The position numbers and the translations under genes were made by a program. The notes beneath the pieces are model-generated. The model ran no database searches. It saw only the letters and a list, made by a program, of their open reading frames with translations, and had not been told where the DNA came from. From AAA164-E04 sp014239995 (lineage in GTDB: Bacteria > Verrucomicrobiota > Verrucomicrobiia > Limisphaerales > AAA164-E04), in the NCBI GenBank assembly GCA_029247315.1, contig JAQWLM010000017.1, positions 13,273-77,272 of the forward strand: a DNA stretch of 64,000 bases, in the 5' to 3' direction. Shown piece after piece: positions 45,362 to 53,531 of the stretch (positions are counted from its first letter, which is position 1; the number at the start of each line of letters is the position of its first letter).

Positions 45362-45441
45362 AATAAATTTTAATGGTTTGAGCATGGCTGGACCGTGTGA
45401 ACCATTGAGTAAAAAGTAAAACACGAGAAAGGAAACATAAC

Positions 45442-45639
45442 ATGACTGGTAATATCGCTGTTGGACTTGCTGCACTCGGATCGGCCGTTGGTGTAGGTAT
45501 CATCGGAATGAAAGCCGCGGAGGCCACCGGTAGAAATCCTGGGGCCGCAGGGGCCATTCGTAATCAGGCGATTATATTCGCCGCATTAGCTGAAGGGGTG
45601 GTCTTCATCGCCATTTTCTTGAGCAAATTCGCCGGTTAA
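45442..45639 (+). CDS. atpE: F0F1 ATP synthase subunit c
   Basis: 65 aa, at the short end for this proteolipid (usually 70-90). Two helices flank the polar loop GRNPGA: the first is the glycine-rich LGSAVGVGIIGMKAAEATG, the second IIFAALAEGVVFIAIFLSKF with the ion-carrying Glu51. The residues after the Glu (Gly-Val) do not match the Na+-binding Ser/Thr signature, so a proton is the likely coupling ion. AAAGGAAA lies just upstream as a good ribosome binding site. Two hairpins follow its stop codon. Confidence 0.96.
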   Translation: MTGNIAVGLAALGSAVGVGIIGMKAAEATGRNPGAAGAIRNQAIIFAALAEGVVFIAIFLSKFAG

Positions 45640-45641
45640 TA

Positions 45642-45655
45642 GTATTAGCTAATAC
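45642..45655. promoter_or_regulatory. 14-bp palindrome directly after atpE
   Basis: GTATTAGCTAATAC is a perfect palindrome beginning 2 nt past the atpE stop. It is AU-rich and directly followed by a second, GC-rich hairpin. As DNA it could be a protein site; as RNA it could only form a tight hairpin or pair between transcripts. Confidence 0.5.
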
Positions 45656-45658
45656 ACA

Positions 45659-45686
45659 GGGTCGGGCTGCTTAAGCTGCCCGACCC
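45659..45686 (+). promoter_or_regulatory. strong GC-rich hairpin between atpE and atpF
   Basis: GGGTCGGGC (45659-45667) pairs perfectly with GCCCGACCC (45678-45686); inside, GCTT/AAGC can extend the stem past a T-T mismatch. There is no T-run after it (AATTTCC), so it is less likely a terminator than a 3'-end stabiliser or partial attenuator. This would allow more c subunit than b subunit from one operon, as the enzyme stoichiometry requires. Confidence 0.65.
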
Positions 45687-45706
45687 AATTTCCACGAGCA
45701 TTTTAT

Positions 45707-46246
45707 ATGTCAATCATTACTTTTTTAGCGGCCTCCCAAAACCCTATCACGGAAGTCACCCAAGAATTCGGAGTGACAGGCCAACTTCTTTTCAGCCAGC
45801 TTTTGGCTTTTGGTGTGGTGGCATTTGCGCTGACCAAGTTTGCCTACAAACCACTGCTGCAAGCCCTCGAGGACCGCCGGAAAAAAATCGAGGAGAGCCT
45901 CGACAACGCGGAAAAAATCAAGACCGAGTTGGCGGCAGCCGAAGCTGCCAGGAAAGAGATCATGGAAAAAGCCAGCAACCAGGCCAACAAGCTCATCGAG
46001 GAGGCACGGGCAGCCGCTTCAAGGGTCAAAGATCAGGAAACCCAGAAGGCCATCACCCAGGCCGAACAGATTATCGCAAAGGCACGCGAAGCAGCACAGG
46101 CCGACCATGAGCGCATGCTCACCGAGTTGAAACAGGAAGTTGGCAGGCTGGTCGTGCAAACCACCGCCCAGGTGGCAGGAAAAGTCCTGACCGAGGAAGA
46201 CCAGAACCGTCTGGTCACGGAGGCCAACAACCAGATTGCAGCCTGA
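45707..46246 (+). CDS. atpF: F0F1 ATP synthase subunit b
   Basis: 179 aa. One N-terminal membrane helix (LLFSQLLAFGVVAFALTKFAY) is followed by the long charged helix of the peripheral stalk (YKPLLQALEDRRKKIEESLDNA, in pieces; AEAARKEIMEKASNQANKLIEEA). The dimerising coiled coil runs to near the C-terminus (LVVQTTAQVAGKVLTEEDQNRLV). A single b gene is present, with no b' copy. The gap to atpE is 67 nt and holds the two hairpins; atpH follows after 58 nt. Confidence 0.95.
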   Translation: MSIITFLAASQNPITEVTQEFGVTGQLLFSQLLAFGVVAFALTKFAYKPLLQALEDRRKKIEESLDNAEKIKTELAAAEAARKEIMEKASNQANKLIEEARAAASRVKDQETQKAITQAEQIIAKAREAAQADHERMLTELKQEVGRLVVQTTAQVAGKVLTEEDQNRLVTEANNQIAA

Positions 46247-46304
46247 TTCAAAGAACAAGAAAAGAACAAGAGCCCCCTGGCACTTTTTAAAAATCAGATA
46301 AAAG

Positions 46305-46703
46305 ATGAAAGTTTCCAAGCAAGCACGTCGAGATGCCAAGTCCCTCTTCAGGGCATGCATGGAATCAGGCCAGCTTAAGGAAGAACGCGTCAAGCAGACC
46401 GTTCAATCCGTGATCGCAGGTAAACCGCGTGGCTACATGGGTATCCTGAACCATTTTCTGCACCTGGTTAAAATTGACCAGCGCAGTCGCACTGCGCGGG
46501 TCGAGTCTGCCAGCAGCCTGGACAACGCAACACAGCAGTCCATCCAGAAACACCTCGCCGCCAGGTATGGCAGCACCCTCGCGGTCCAATTTGATGTCAG
46601 ACCCGAATTGATCGGCGGGCTGCGGGTCCAGGTGGGCAGCGATGTCTACGATGGCAGCATTCGCAGCAGACTCCGTCGTCTCGAAGAGACATTCACAGCA
46701 TAG
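46305..46703 (+). CDS. atpH: F0F1 ATP synthase subunit delta, short form
   Basis: 132 aa against ~175-185 for typical delta (OSCP). The conserved C-terminal part is clear: LAVQFDVRPELIGGLRVQVGSD (in pieces), VYDGSIRSRLRRLEETF. The N-terminal six-helix bundle that holds the alpha subunits is shortened by about 45 residues, beginning KVSKQARRDAKSLFRACMESG. Position between atpF and atpA is the standard place for atpH. No frameshift is seen upstream; the 58 nt gap to atpF is not in frame with it for a longer start. Confidence 0.9.
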   Translation: MKVSKQARRDAKSLFRACMESGQLKEERVKQTVQSVIAGKPRGYMGILNHFLHLVKIDQRSRTARVESASSLDNATQQSIQKHLAARYGSTLAVQFDVRPELIGGLRVQVGSDVYDGSIRSRLRRLEETFTA

Positions 46704-46767
46704 CAGGTAGACCATTTAACAACGTTCAACGCTTGTTCCCTTTAAATAAGATCCTTCCAAAAACCCT

Positions 46768-48300
46768 ATGAGCAACCTAGTAAAGGAAATTGAAGCCCAA
46801 ATCTCTGGCGCCAAACAAGGCGTTGCCAAGGAGAATATAGGCAACGTACGTGAAATCAGTGATGGCGTAGCCAAAATCGAGGGCCTGACCGACTGCATGC
46901 TCAATGAGATGCTTGATTTCGGCAATGGTGTAACCGGATTGGCCTTGAATCTCGAGGAAACCGACGTCGGGGCCATTATTCTCGGAGACTACACACAGAT
47001 CAAAGAGGGCGCCGAGGTCAAAACCACCGGTAAGCTGCTGCAGGTTCCCGTCGGCAAGAACATGTTGGGGCGGGTCGTGAACGCCCTGGGCCAACCGCTC
47101 GACGGCAAAGGCTCCATCGACAGCGATGTTTACTATCCTGTTGAAAAAATCGCCCCGGGAATCGTGACCCGAAAGGCGGTCAGTCAACCAGTGCAGACTG
47201 GTATCATGGCCGTGGATGCGATGATCCCGATCGGACGTGGCCAGCGTGAATTGATCATTGGAGACCGATCCACCGGCAAAACCACCGTTGGGATCGATAC
47301 CATCATCGCTCAAGCGCGTCAGAACAAGGCAGCCGAGGAGGCCGGAGACAAGGATTACCGACCCCTCTATTGTATCTACGTGGCTGTTGGTCAAAAACAG
47401 TCCAACGTCGCTCAGGTGATCAACACCCTGGAAGAGGAAGGCGCATTGCCTTACACAATCGTGGTGAGTGCCTCGGCTTCCGATTCAGCGACCAACCAGT
47501 ATCTGGTTCCATTCTCTGGCTGCGCCATGGGCGAGTGGTTCATGGAAAATGGTATGGATGCCCTGCTCATTTACGACGATCTCTCCAAGCACGCGGTGGC
47601 ATACCGACAGGTGTCCTTGGTGCTCAAACGCCCATCGGGGCGTGAAGCTTACCCCGGGGACGTGTTCTACCTCCACAGCCGTCTCCTGGAACGATCCGCA
47701 CGGGTCAATGAAAAATACGGAAATGGATCACTTACCGCGCTACCTATCATTGAGACCCAGGCGGGCGACGTGTCAGCCTACATTCCAACCAATGTGATTT
47801 CCATTACAGATGGCCAGATCTACCTGGAGACCGACTTATTTTATCAGGGCATTCGTCCTGCCATTTCAGTGGGATTGTCCGTCTCGCGAGTTGGATCCGC
47901 AGCACAGATCAAGGCCATGAAGCAGGTATCAGGGCGCATCAAGCTGGATCTTGCCCAGTTTCGCGAACTGGCGGCCTTTGCCCAGTTTGGCTCCGATCTG
48001 GATGCGAAAACCCAGGCGCAGCTCGAAAGAGGCAAGCGCATTGTAGAAGTCTTCAAGCAGCCTCAATACAATCCTCAGTCCGTCGAATTACAGGTAGCGG
48101 TCCTCTGGGCCGTTCAAAATGGTTATTTTGACAAGGTGGACGTCGAAAAGGTAAAAGACTTCCAGGACAAGCTCACTGATTTCCTGGTGACGCGCAAGGA
48201 AGACCTTCTGAAGCAGATCGTCAATGAAAAAGCCTTGTCAGATACCTTGACGGCGACACTGAAGGAAACCATCGAGGAGTTTTCCGGGACCTACCAGTAA
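46768..48300 (+). CDS. atpA: F0F1 ATP synthase subunit alpha
   Basis: 510 aa, normal length. The P-loop is GDRSTGKTTVGIDTI (family usually GDRQTGKT); other landmarks are KENIGNVREISDGVAKIEGL (N-terminal barrel), RVVNALGQPLDGKG, AVDAMIPIGRGQRELIIGD, LLIYDDLSKHAVAYRQVSLVL (in pieces) and the alpha signature PAISVGLSVSRVGSAAQ. It contributes the non-catalytic nucleotide sites of F1. atpG follows after 27 nt. Confidence 0.97.
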   Translation: MSNLVKEIEAQISGAKQGVAKENIGNVREISDGVAKIEGLTDCMLNEMLDFGNGVTGLALNLEETDVGAIILGDYTQIKEGAEVKTTGKLLQVPVGKNMLGRVVNALGQPLDGKGSIDSDVYYPVEKIAPGIVTRKAVSQPVQTGIMAVDAMIPIGRGQRELIIGDRSTGKTTVGIDTIIAQARQNKAAEEAGDKDYRPLYCIYVAVGQKQSNVAQVINTLEEEGALPYTIVVSASASDSATNQYLVPFSGCAMGEWFMENGMDALLIYDDLSKHAVAYRQVSLVLKRPSGREAYPGDVFYLHSRLLERSARVNEKYGNGSLTALPIIETQAGDVSAYIPTNVISITDGQIYLETDLFYQGIRPAISVGLSVSRVGSAAQIKAMKQVSGRIKLDLAQFRELAAFAQFGSDLDAKTQAQLERGKRIVEVFKQPQYNPQSVELQVAVLWAVQNGYFDKVDVEKVKDFQDKLTDFLVTRKEDLLKQIVNEKALSDTLTATLKETIEEFSGTYQ

Positions 48301-48327
48301 CCATCTCCAAAGAACCCAACGGATACC

Positions 48328-49206
48328 ATGCCCAGCACACGCGATATTCGCCGACGGATCAAATCTGTCAAAAACACCTCGCAGATTACCAAGGCGATGC
48401 AAATGGTGGCAGCCTCCAAGATGCGTCGAGCCCAGCAGGCTGCGCTGGCGGGCCGCCCTTATGCCAACCTGATGAATCAGGTCCTTGCAGAGGTCACTGC
48501 GGGTGCGGGGGACTTTAATCATCCCCTGATTAACCCGGGCAAGGGCTCCAAGCGGGCTGTCATCGTAGTAAGTTCTGACAAGGGATTGTGTGGTGGACTG
48601 AACTCCAATCTTTTTCGAGAAGTGACAAAGATAGACACCAAGGAAACAGTCTATATTTCTGCCGGACGCAAGGCGGCTCAGTTTCTTGCACGCAGCAAGA
48701 GTGACCTGGCTGCCGAGTTCAGCTACAAGGATGCACCTGAGTTTGCAGAGGCACGCGCGATCTCCAAGATGGCACAGGAAATGTTTATCAAAGGAGAGGT
48801 CAGCGGTGTGGACATCCTTTTCACCAATTTTGTCACCACGCTTGAGCAACACCCGGAATTACGCACCTTCCTGCCTGTTGGAGAAATCAAAGGCATTGAG
48901 GCCGGTATTGAAGGAGAAAGCAGCCAGAAGGAACTGGAACGCTCCCAGGTCGAGTTCCTTTTTGAACCCAATGCAGGGGACGTGCTAGGCAACCTTCTGC
49001 CTCATTACCTGAATTTCCAGATGTATCAGATTCTTCTGGAATCCAAGGCCAGTGAACACAGTGCACGTATGGTCGCCATGAAGAATGCAACCGACAACGC
49101 CAAGCAGATCATCAAGGATCTGACCCTTGAATATAACAAGTTGCGCCAGGCGATGATCACCAACGAACTCCTGGAAATCACCTCGGCTGCGATGGCCCTT
49201 GGGTAG
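48328..49206 (+). CDS. atpG: F0F1 ATP synthase subunit gamma
   Basis: 292 aa. The central rotor shaft: N-terminal helix STRDIRRRIKSVKNTSQITKAM (in pieces) with MVAASKMRRAQQAAL, the Rossmann-like middle (AVIVVSSDKGLCGGLNSNLFRE in pieces), and the C-terminal helix with SEHSARMVAMKNATDNAKQ and the signature ITNELLEITSAAMAL. It is the last gene of this operon: a terminator-like hairpin follows after 34 nt and neither atpD nor atpC is present downstream. Confidence 0.97.
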   Translation: MPSTRDIRRRIKSVKNTSQITKAMQMVAASKMRRAQQAALAGRPYANLMNQVLAEVTAGAGDFNHPLINPGKGSKRAVIVVSSDKGLCGGLNSNLFREVTKIDTKETVYISAGRKAAQFLARSKSDLAAEFSYKDAPEFAEARAISKMAQEMFIKGEVSGVDILFTNFVTTLEQHPELRTFLPVGEIKGIEAGIEGESSQKELERSQVEFLFEPNAGDVLGNLLPHYLNFQMYQILLESKASEHSARMVAMKNATDNAKQIIKDLTLEYNKLRQAMITNELLEITSAAMALG

Positions 49207-49240
49207 GTCGCGCAAGATCTTCTTCAAAAAACACCTTTCC

Positions 49241-49271
49241 AGAAGCGGTCCTAGTGGCCGCTTCTTCTTTT
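49241..49271 (+). terminator. intrinsic terminator after atpG
   Basis: AGAAGCGG (49241-49248) pairs perfectly with CCGCTTCT (49258-49265) around a 9 nt loop, followed by a pyrimidine/T-rich tail TCTTTTG. It lies 34 nt after the atpG stop and is a good match to a rho-independent terminator, marking the end of the atpBEFHAG transcript. Confidence 0.75.
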
Positions 49272-49369
49272 GCACTTCGCCAATGGTCATTGGCCGAAAT
49301 AACCCCCTGTCATGCTGGAAGACAAAGATTTTATTGCCCTCTGGGAAGAAGTGACACTATTTTCTTGGG

Positions 49370-50359
49370 GTGTCCATTCAACTCACCATTCTTGGAAGCG
49401 GATCGGGCGGCAACTGCGCCTATGTGGAGACCTCGGGGACGCGCCTGCTTATTGATGCTGGATTCAGTGGAAAACAGATTCGTCAACGACTGAGCAGCAT
49501 TGGTCGCACGCTGGAGAGATTGGACGGTATTTTGCTGAACCATGAACATTCTGATCACACCAAAGGACTTAAAGTAGTCGCTGCAAAGCTAGGTATTCCC
49601 GTCTACGCTAATCGACTCACCATGGATGCGGTCAGCAGCCAGTTCAAAAGCCAATTCAACCGCAAAATTTTCCACACCGGACAGTCCTTTGAAATCGGCG
49701 ATGTCGAGGTGGAAACCTTCAGTATTCCGCACGATGCCCAAGATCCCGTTGGCTTTCTGGTTCGATCCAATGATGGCAACATCGGCTTCCTGACAGATTT
49801 GGGGCATGCTACTCGCATGGTGCTCGACCGTGTACGCCCTGCCAAGGCCCTCATTTTGGAGACCAATTACGATCTTCAACTCCTTCAGGAGGACACCAAA
49901 CGTCCTTGGAGTATCAAGCAACGTATTACCAGTCGACACGGACATTTGAGTAATCATGCTGCCGGAGAGGCAGCCAGGGACCTGGTTTCAGGTCAACTCG
50001 AACACATATTCATGGCACATCTTTCCAGAGACTGTAATCATCCATCCCTTGCAGAGAAAACGGTAAGAGAGGAAATCGACAAAACAGGTGCCGGGCATAT
50101 TCATATTCATCGTACCGACCAGAATGAGCCCTCCCCCACCCTGACCATTGGAGTCACCGCCTCCGGGTCATGCGATGCATCTATCGACCCTTCAGAGATT
50201 CCCACGACAGATGACCCACCGCTTCAACCATCGGCGAACTCCAGTCCTGTAAAAGAACCCGAAGAGCCCTCTGCAAGCAGCCAGAAACACAAGTCCTTCT
50301 TTGATGCACTGCAGGATACGCTTGAAACATCTCCGCCCCCTGACCCCTTGTCAAAATAA
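49370..50359 (+). CDS. MBL-fold metallo-hydrolase, YycJ/WalJ-like
   Basis: 329 aa from a GTG. The N-terminal ~250 residues are a beta-lactamase-fold hydrolase: LTILGSGSGGNCAYVET, LLIDAGFSGKQIRQRL, LNHEHSDHTKGL (the HxHxDH metal motif is present as HEHSDH), FLTDLGHATRMV, ILETNYDLQLL and SRHGHLSNHAAG with AHLSRDCNHP. This pattern is characteristic of YycJ/VicX exonuclease-like proteins. The last ~75 residues are a Pro/Ser-rich low-complexity tail (EEPSASSQKHKS), not part of the family core. It is followed after 18 nt by a Gfo/Idh/MocA gene. Confidence 0.9.
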   Translation: MSIQLTILGSGSGGNCAYVETSGTRLLIDAGFSGKQIRQRLSSIGRTLERLDGILLNHEHSDHTKGLKVVAAKLGIPVYANRLTMDAVSSQFKSQFNRKIFHTGQSFEIGDVEVETFSIPHDAQDPVGFLVRSNDGNIGFLTDLGHATRMVLDRVRPAKALILETNYDLQLLQEDTKRPWSIKQRITSRHGHLSNHAAGEAARDLVSGQLEHIFMAHLSRDCNHPSLAEKTVREEIDKTGAGHIHIHRTDQNEPSPTLTIGVTASGSCDASIDPSEIPTTDDPPLQPSANSSPVKEPEEPSASSQKHKSFFDALQDTLETSPPPDPLSK

Positions 50360-50377
50360 CCTAGACAGAAGGCGCCC

Positions 50378-51487
50378 ATGAACCAGGATCACCCACTGAA
50401 GATTCACCCTGAGCTTCCCTCCCAGCGGTCAACCCGTATCGGCATTATAGGGAGTGGTTTCATCATCAATGACTGCCACTTACCGGCCTACCGTAAGGTT
50501 GGATTTAATCCGGTTGCCATCGCTTCACGGAATTCGGAAAATGCCGAGGCGGTTGCTGCCAAGCATTCCATTCAAAAGGTCCACCCCTCCGTAAACTCTT
50601 TGTTGGAGGATGACAGTATCGAGGTTTTGGATATCGCTGTACCTCCAGATGTACAAGTCGATTTGATAGAACAGGTCTGTGCACGGGGGCGAGTCAGGGG
50701 AATCCTGGCCCAGAAACCACTTGGCATGGATTTTCTGCAGGCTCAGAAGGCTGTTCAACTTTGCGAGGATGCTGGCATCGCCCTGGCCGTTAACCAGAAC
50801 ATGCGTTACGATCAGTCTGTACGTGCCGCAAAAACCTTACTCGATACCCATCGCATTGGAACCCCAGTGATGGCCAGCATGGACATGCGCGGCATTCCCC
50901 ACTGGATGCCTTGGCAAACCCGGCTGGGCTGGGTCACCCTGCGCATCATGTCGATCCATCATCTTGATTGTTTTCGTTATTGGTTTGGTGACCCTGAAGG
51001 TATTTTTTGCAGCGTGCGCACGGACCCGCGCACCTCATTTCCACATACAGACGGCATTTGTAATTATATCCTTGAATATGCAGACGGTTTGCGTTGCGTG
51101 GGCATTGACGACACATGGACCGGCCCTGCGCGTGAGGGGTGCCCAGGTGATATTCGCATCCAGTGGAGGATTGAGGGCTTGAAGGGCTTGGCCATGGGGG
51201 ATATTGGATGGTGCAAGGATCCGTATACTTCCCCTTCATCGATCCGATATGCCAGCACGGGGGACGCATCCTTTCATACGCCGGAATGGCAGGAAAGTTG
51301 GTTCCCAGATGCATTCATCGGCACCATGGCGCAGTTGCTGGTGGCCTTGGAAAAGGGAGAGGAACCCGCCATCAGTGGCCGGGATAATCTGAAGACCATG
51401 GCCTTGGTGGAAGCAGCCTACCTGAGTGCTGAATCCAAACGCCTGGTACGATTGGAGGAAATCACGGATCATCCTTCCAATAAATGA
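50378..51487 (+). CDS. Gfo/Idh/MocA family oxidoreductase
   Basis: 369 aa. The N-terminal Rossmann fold has TRIGIIGSGFIINDCHLPAYRK (in pieces; GxGxI nucleotide motif), VAIASRNSENAEAVA and IEVLDIAVPPDVQVDLIEQV. The family lysine appears in ILAQKPLGMDF. The C-terminal domain carries the sugar-binding His region SIHHLDCFRYWFGDPEG. It should oxidise or reduce a sugar, inositol or related polyol with NAD(P), probably in the cytoplasm as no signal is present. An isomerase/epimerase gene follows after 63 nt, a common catabolic pairing. The particular substrate cannot be read. Confidence 0.92.
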   Translation: MNQDHPLKIHPELPSQRSTRIGIIGSGFIINDCHLPAYRKVGFNPVAIASRNSENAEAVAAKHSIQKVHPSVNSLLEDDSIEVLDIAVPPDVQVDLIEQVCARGRVRGILAQKPLGMDFLQAQKAVQLCEDAGIALAVNQNMRYDQSVRAAKTLLDTHRIGTPVMASMDMRGIPHWMPWQTRLGWVTLRIMSIHHLDCFRYWFGDPEGIFCSVRTDPRTSFPHTDGICNYILEYADGLRCVGIDDTWTGPAREGCPGDIRIQWRIEGLKGLAMGDIGWCKDPYTSPSSIRYASTGDASFHTPEWQESWFPDAFIGTMAQLLVALEKGEEPAISGRDNLKTMALVEAAYLSAESKRLVRLEEITDHPSNK

Positions 51488-51550
51488 CCTGTTTGACGAA
51501 AACGAAACTTCGACTACCATGCACCACAGCATCCAAGCCATTCAAGCAAC

Positions 51551-52375
51551 ATGAAACTAGGTATCATCAACAGCGCATTTGAACAGGTCGGCATGGACAC
51601 TCATACAGGCCTCGAGCACATTTCCCGCATCGGATTTGATTGCGTGGACATCTTCACCGAGGCCAGCGAACTGAAAGCAGCGGAGGCAAGGGCGGTTCAA
51701 AAAACCTGCCGACGGCTCAAACTGCCCATCATATCACTGCCTGTCGTGGCCGTCGGACTCATCGATTTCAATGACCCTGTGCGTAGATTCCACGTCGAGC
51801 GATGCAAACGTTTTATCGATCTTGCCAACCGGTGGGAAGCAGACAACATTCTCCTGGTGCTGGGGGAATACATTTGGCAAAGGGAAGTCATTCCTCCGCA
51901 GGCACAGTGGGAGTGGGCATTGGAAACCTGTCGTGAACTCGGGGATTATGCTGACACAAGGGGAATCCGCATCGCGCTCGAACTGGAACCCTTCAGGATG
52001 AGCCTGATCAATGATGTCAGGTCCATGGCCAAGTTTATCAAGGATTGCGATCACCCCCGGGTGAAGGCCAACATTGACATCAGCCACCTCATGCTCTCCG
52101 ACACCTCACCCAAGGAACTCAAAAAACTCCGAGGAGACGCCATTCACGTGCACATCAGTGATTGTGATGGTAAGGTGCATGGCGATCTACCGCCTGGCCG
52201 AGGCGTCGTTAAATTTGAACCCTATCTTCGAGCCATCAAGGACCTGCAGTTTGATGGGGTAGTTTCGATTGAACTGGAATACTCTCCAAATCCAAAACGT
52301 ATTGTACAGTGGGTAGAGGAAGCTTACCGGGAAACAGCCCGCCGCATGGAACTCGCTGATTTGAGACCAGCCTAG
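51551..52375 (+). CDS. sugar phosphate isomerase/epimerase (xylose isomerase-like TIM barrel)
   Basis: 274 aa, AP-endonuclease-2 superfamily. The barrel shows GIINSAFEQVGMD, IGFDCVDIFTEASEL, the metal ligands in ALELEPF (Glu), VKANIDISHLMLSD (Asp and His) and AIHVHISDCDGKVHGDLPPGRG (in pieces), and VVSIELEYSPN near the end. Members isomerise or epimerise keto-sugars and inositols. It follows the Gfo/Idh/MocA oxidoreductase gene and probably acts on the same pathway intermediate. Substrate unknown. Confidence 0.9.
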   Translation: MKLGIINSAFEQVGMDTHTGLEHISRIGFDCVDIFTEASELKAAEARAVQKTCRRLKLPIISLPVVAVGLIDFNDPVRRFHVERCKRFIDLANRWEADNILLVLGEYIWQREVIPPQAQWEWALETCRELGDYADTRGIRIALELEPFRMSLINDVRSMAKFIKDCDHPRVKANIDISHLMLSDTSPKELKKLRGDAIHVHISDCDGKVHGDLPPGRGVVKFEPYLRAIKDLQFDGVVSIELEYSPNPKRIVQWVEEAYRETARRMELADLRPA

Positions 52376-52555
52376 CAACAGGCCATCATCCCTTTCCGAT
52401 GTGCTGCTGCAGAATCAAGCAATGTCACGGGAATCACGGTCCACGGCTCAGGCTGGGAGACCTGGCTTCCTGCAGCATGTCAGATCGCACGCATATACAT
52501 TGCAGGACAGATGATGGCAGGATCCCGTCTGCGAAATACCCTTCCAGGCTTTTGG

Positions 52556-53506
52556 CTAGCTCTCTTTAATGGGTTCTCCATTAATTTTTTGAGTGGTCTT
52601 GAAATGCAGTTTGGCTGCCTGCTCAAGCACGCCCTTACCATGCTTCTTCACCAGCGTCCTCCCAACGTCAATAACCCGCTGACTGGCACCCTTGGGAATC
52701 TCGAGGCCATAATGATCCGTCAACTGCTGCATCCTCTGGACAAAGGCATCCCGCGCCAAGATGGAGGCAGCAGCAACAGCCAGGTCGGATTCTGCCTTGT
52801 GACGCTGCACCAGCTCAATCTCGCGACCGGACGCCATCAAGGCATCAGCAATCGTGGACTTGGATCTGGCGAACTGATCACTGATGGCACGGACAGGTGG
52901 GGGTTGCATCTGATCCCTGCGCTGCATCAGGTTTTCAATCACGCGCGCATGCCCCCATGCCAGCATGGTATTCACGGAACGCATCTTGCCATAAAGGCGG
53001 TTGTATGCCTCGGGTCCAATGGGTACGACGGTGTAAAGACAGCCGGGCGTTTTTCGAATCATATCTGCCAGTGTCCTGATGCGGCGATCACTGGACACCC
53101 GTTTTGAATCCATCAATCCTCCCTGTTCAAATGCATCGACCATGGATCCATTCAGATAAACGCCTGCCACGCACAGTGGACCAAAGTAATCCCCCTTACC
53201 ACTTTCATCTATGCCAATACGCGGATCACGACGGGTGGGATCCAGAACATCCTCGTAGCCCAGACGGGCCTCACCAAGGATCTCCGGTTCGAGGGTGAAT
53301 CGCACAAACTCGTCGGTTCCCTTCCCTTGGATCACTAACTTTCCAGAACGGTAGTACACCACATTCTGCGTGTCCTTGGCCCCGGCAAAGATGGCATGGG
53401 GCACTTCACGAAAAACATACCCCTGCCCTTCCAGGATGCCATGAAGCTTGTCAGCTTGCCCGGAGCTGAGTTTACACGTATAGGTGGAGATCGTCTTGCC
53501 TGACAT
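52556..53506 (-). CDS. rnhC: ribonuclease HIII
   Basis: 316 aa from ATG 53506; the frame extends to ATG 53554 but would add a hydrophobic stretch foreign to this cytoplasmic enzyme. RNase HIII degrades RNA in RNA-DNA hybrids. The N-terminal TBP-like (DUF3378) substrate-binding domain (ISTYTCKLSSGQADKLHGIL, VVYYRSGKLVIQGKGTDEF) distinguishes it from RNase HII. The catalytic domain starts RIGIDESGKGDYFGPLCVAG with the Asp-Glu pair, then GLMDSKRVSSDRRI and KAESDLAVAAASILARDAF. The 5' end is only 25 nt from the divergent mutY start. Confidence 0.95.
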   Translation of the reverse strand: MSGKTISTYTCKLSSGQADKLHGILEGQGYVFREVPHAIFAGAKDTQNVVYYRSGKLVIQGKGTDEFVRFTLEPEILGEARLGYEDVLDPTRRDPRIGIDESGKGDYFGPLCVAGVYLNGSMVDAFEQGGLMDSKRVSSDRRIRTLADMIRKTPGCLYTVVPIGPEAYNRLYGKMRSVNTMLAWGHARVIENLMQRRDQMQPPPVRAISDQFARSKSTIADALMASGREIELVQRHKAESDLAVAAASILARDAFVQRMQQLTDHYGLEIPKGASQRVIDVGRTLVKKHGKGVLEQAAKLHFKTTQKINGEPIKES

Positions 53507-53531
53507 TGAAATGAAAGCATAGAAAGCCAGC

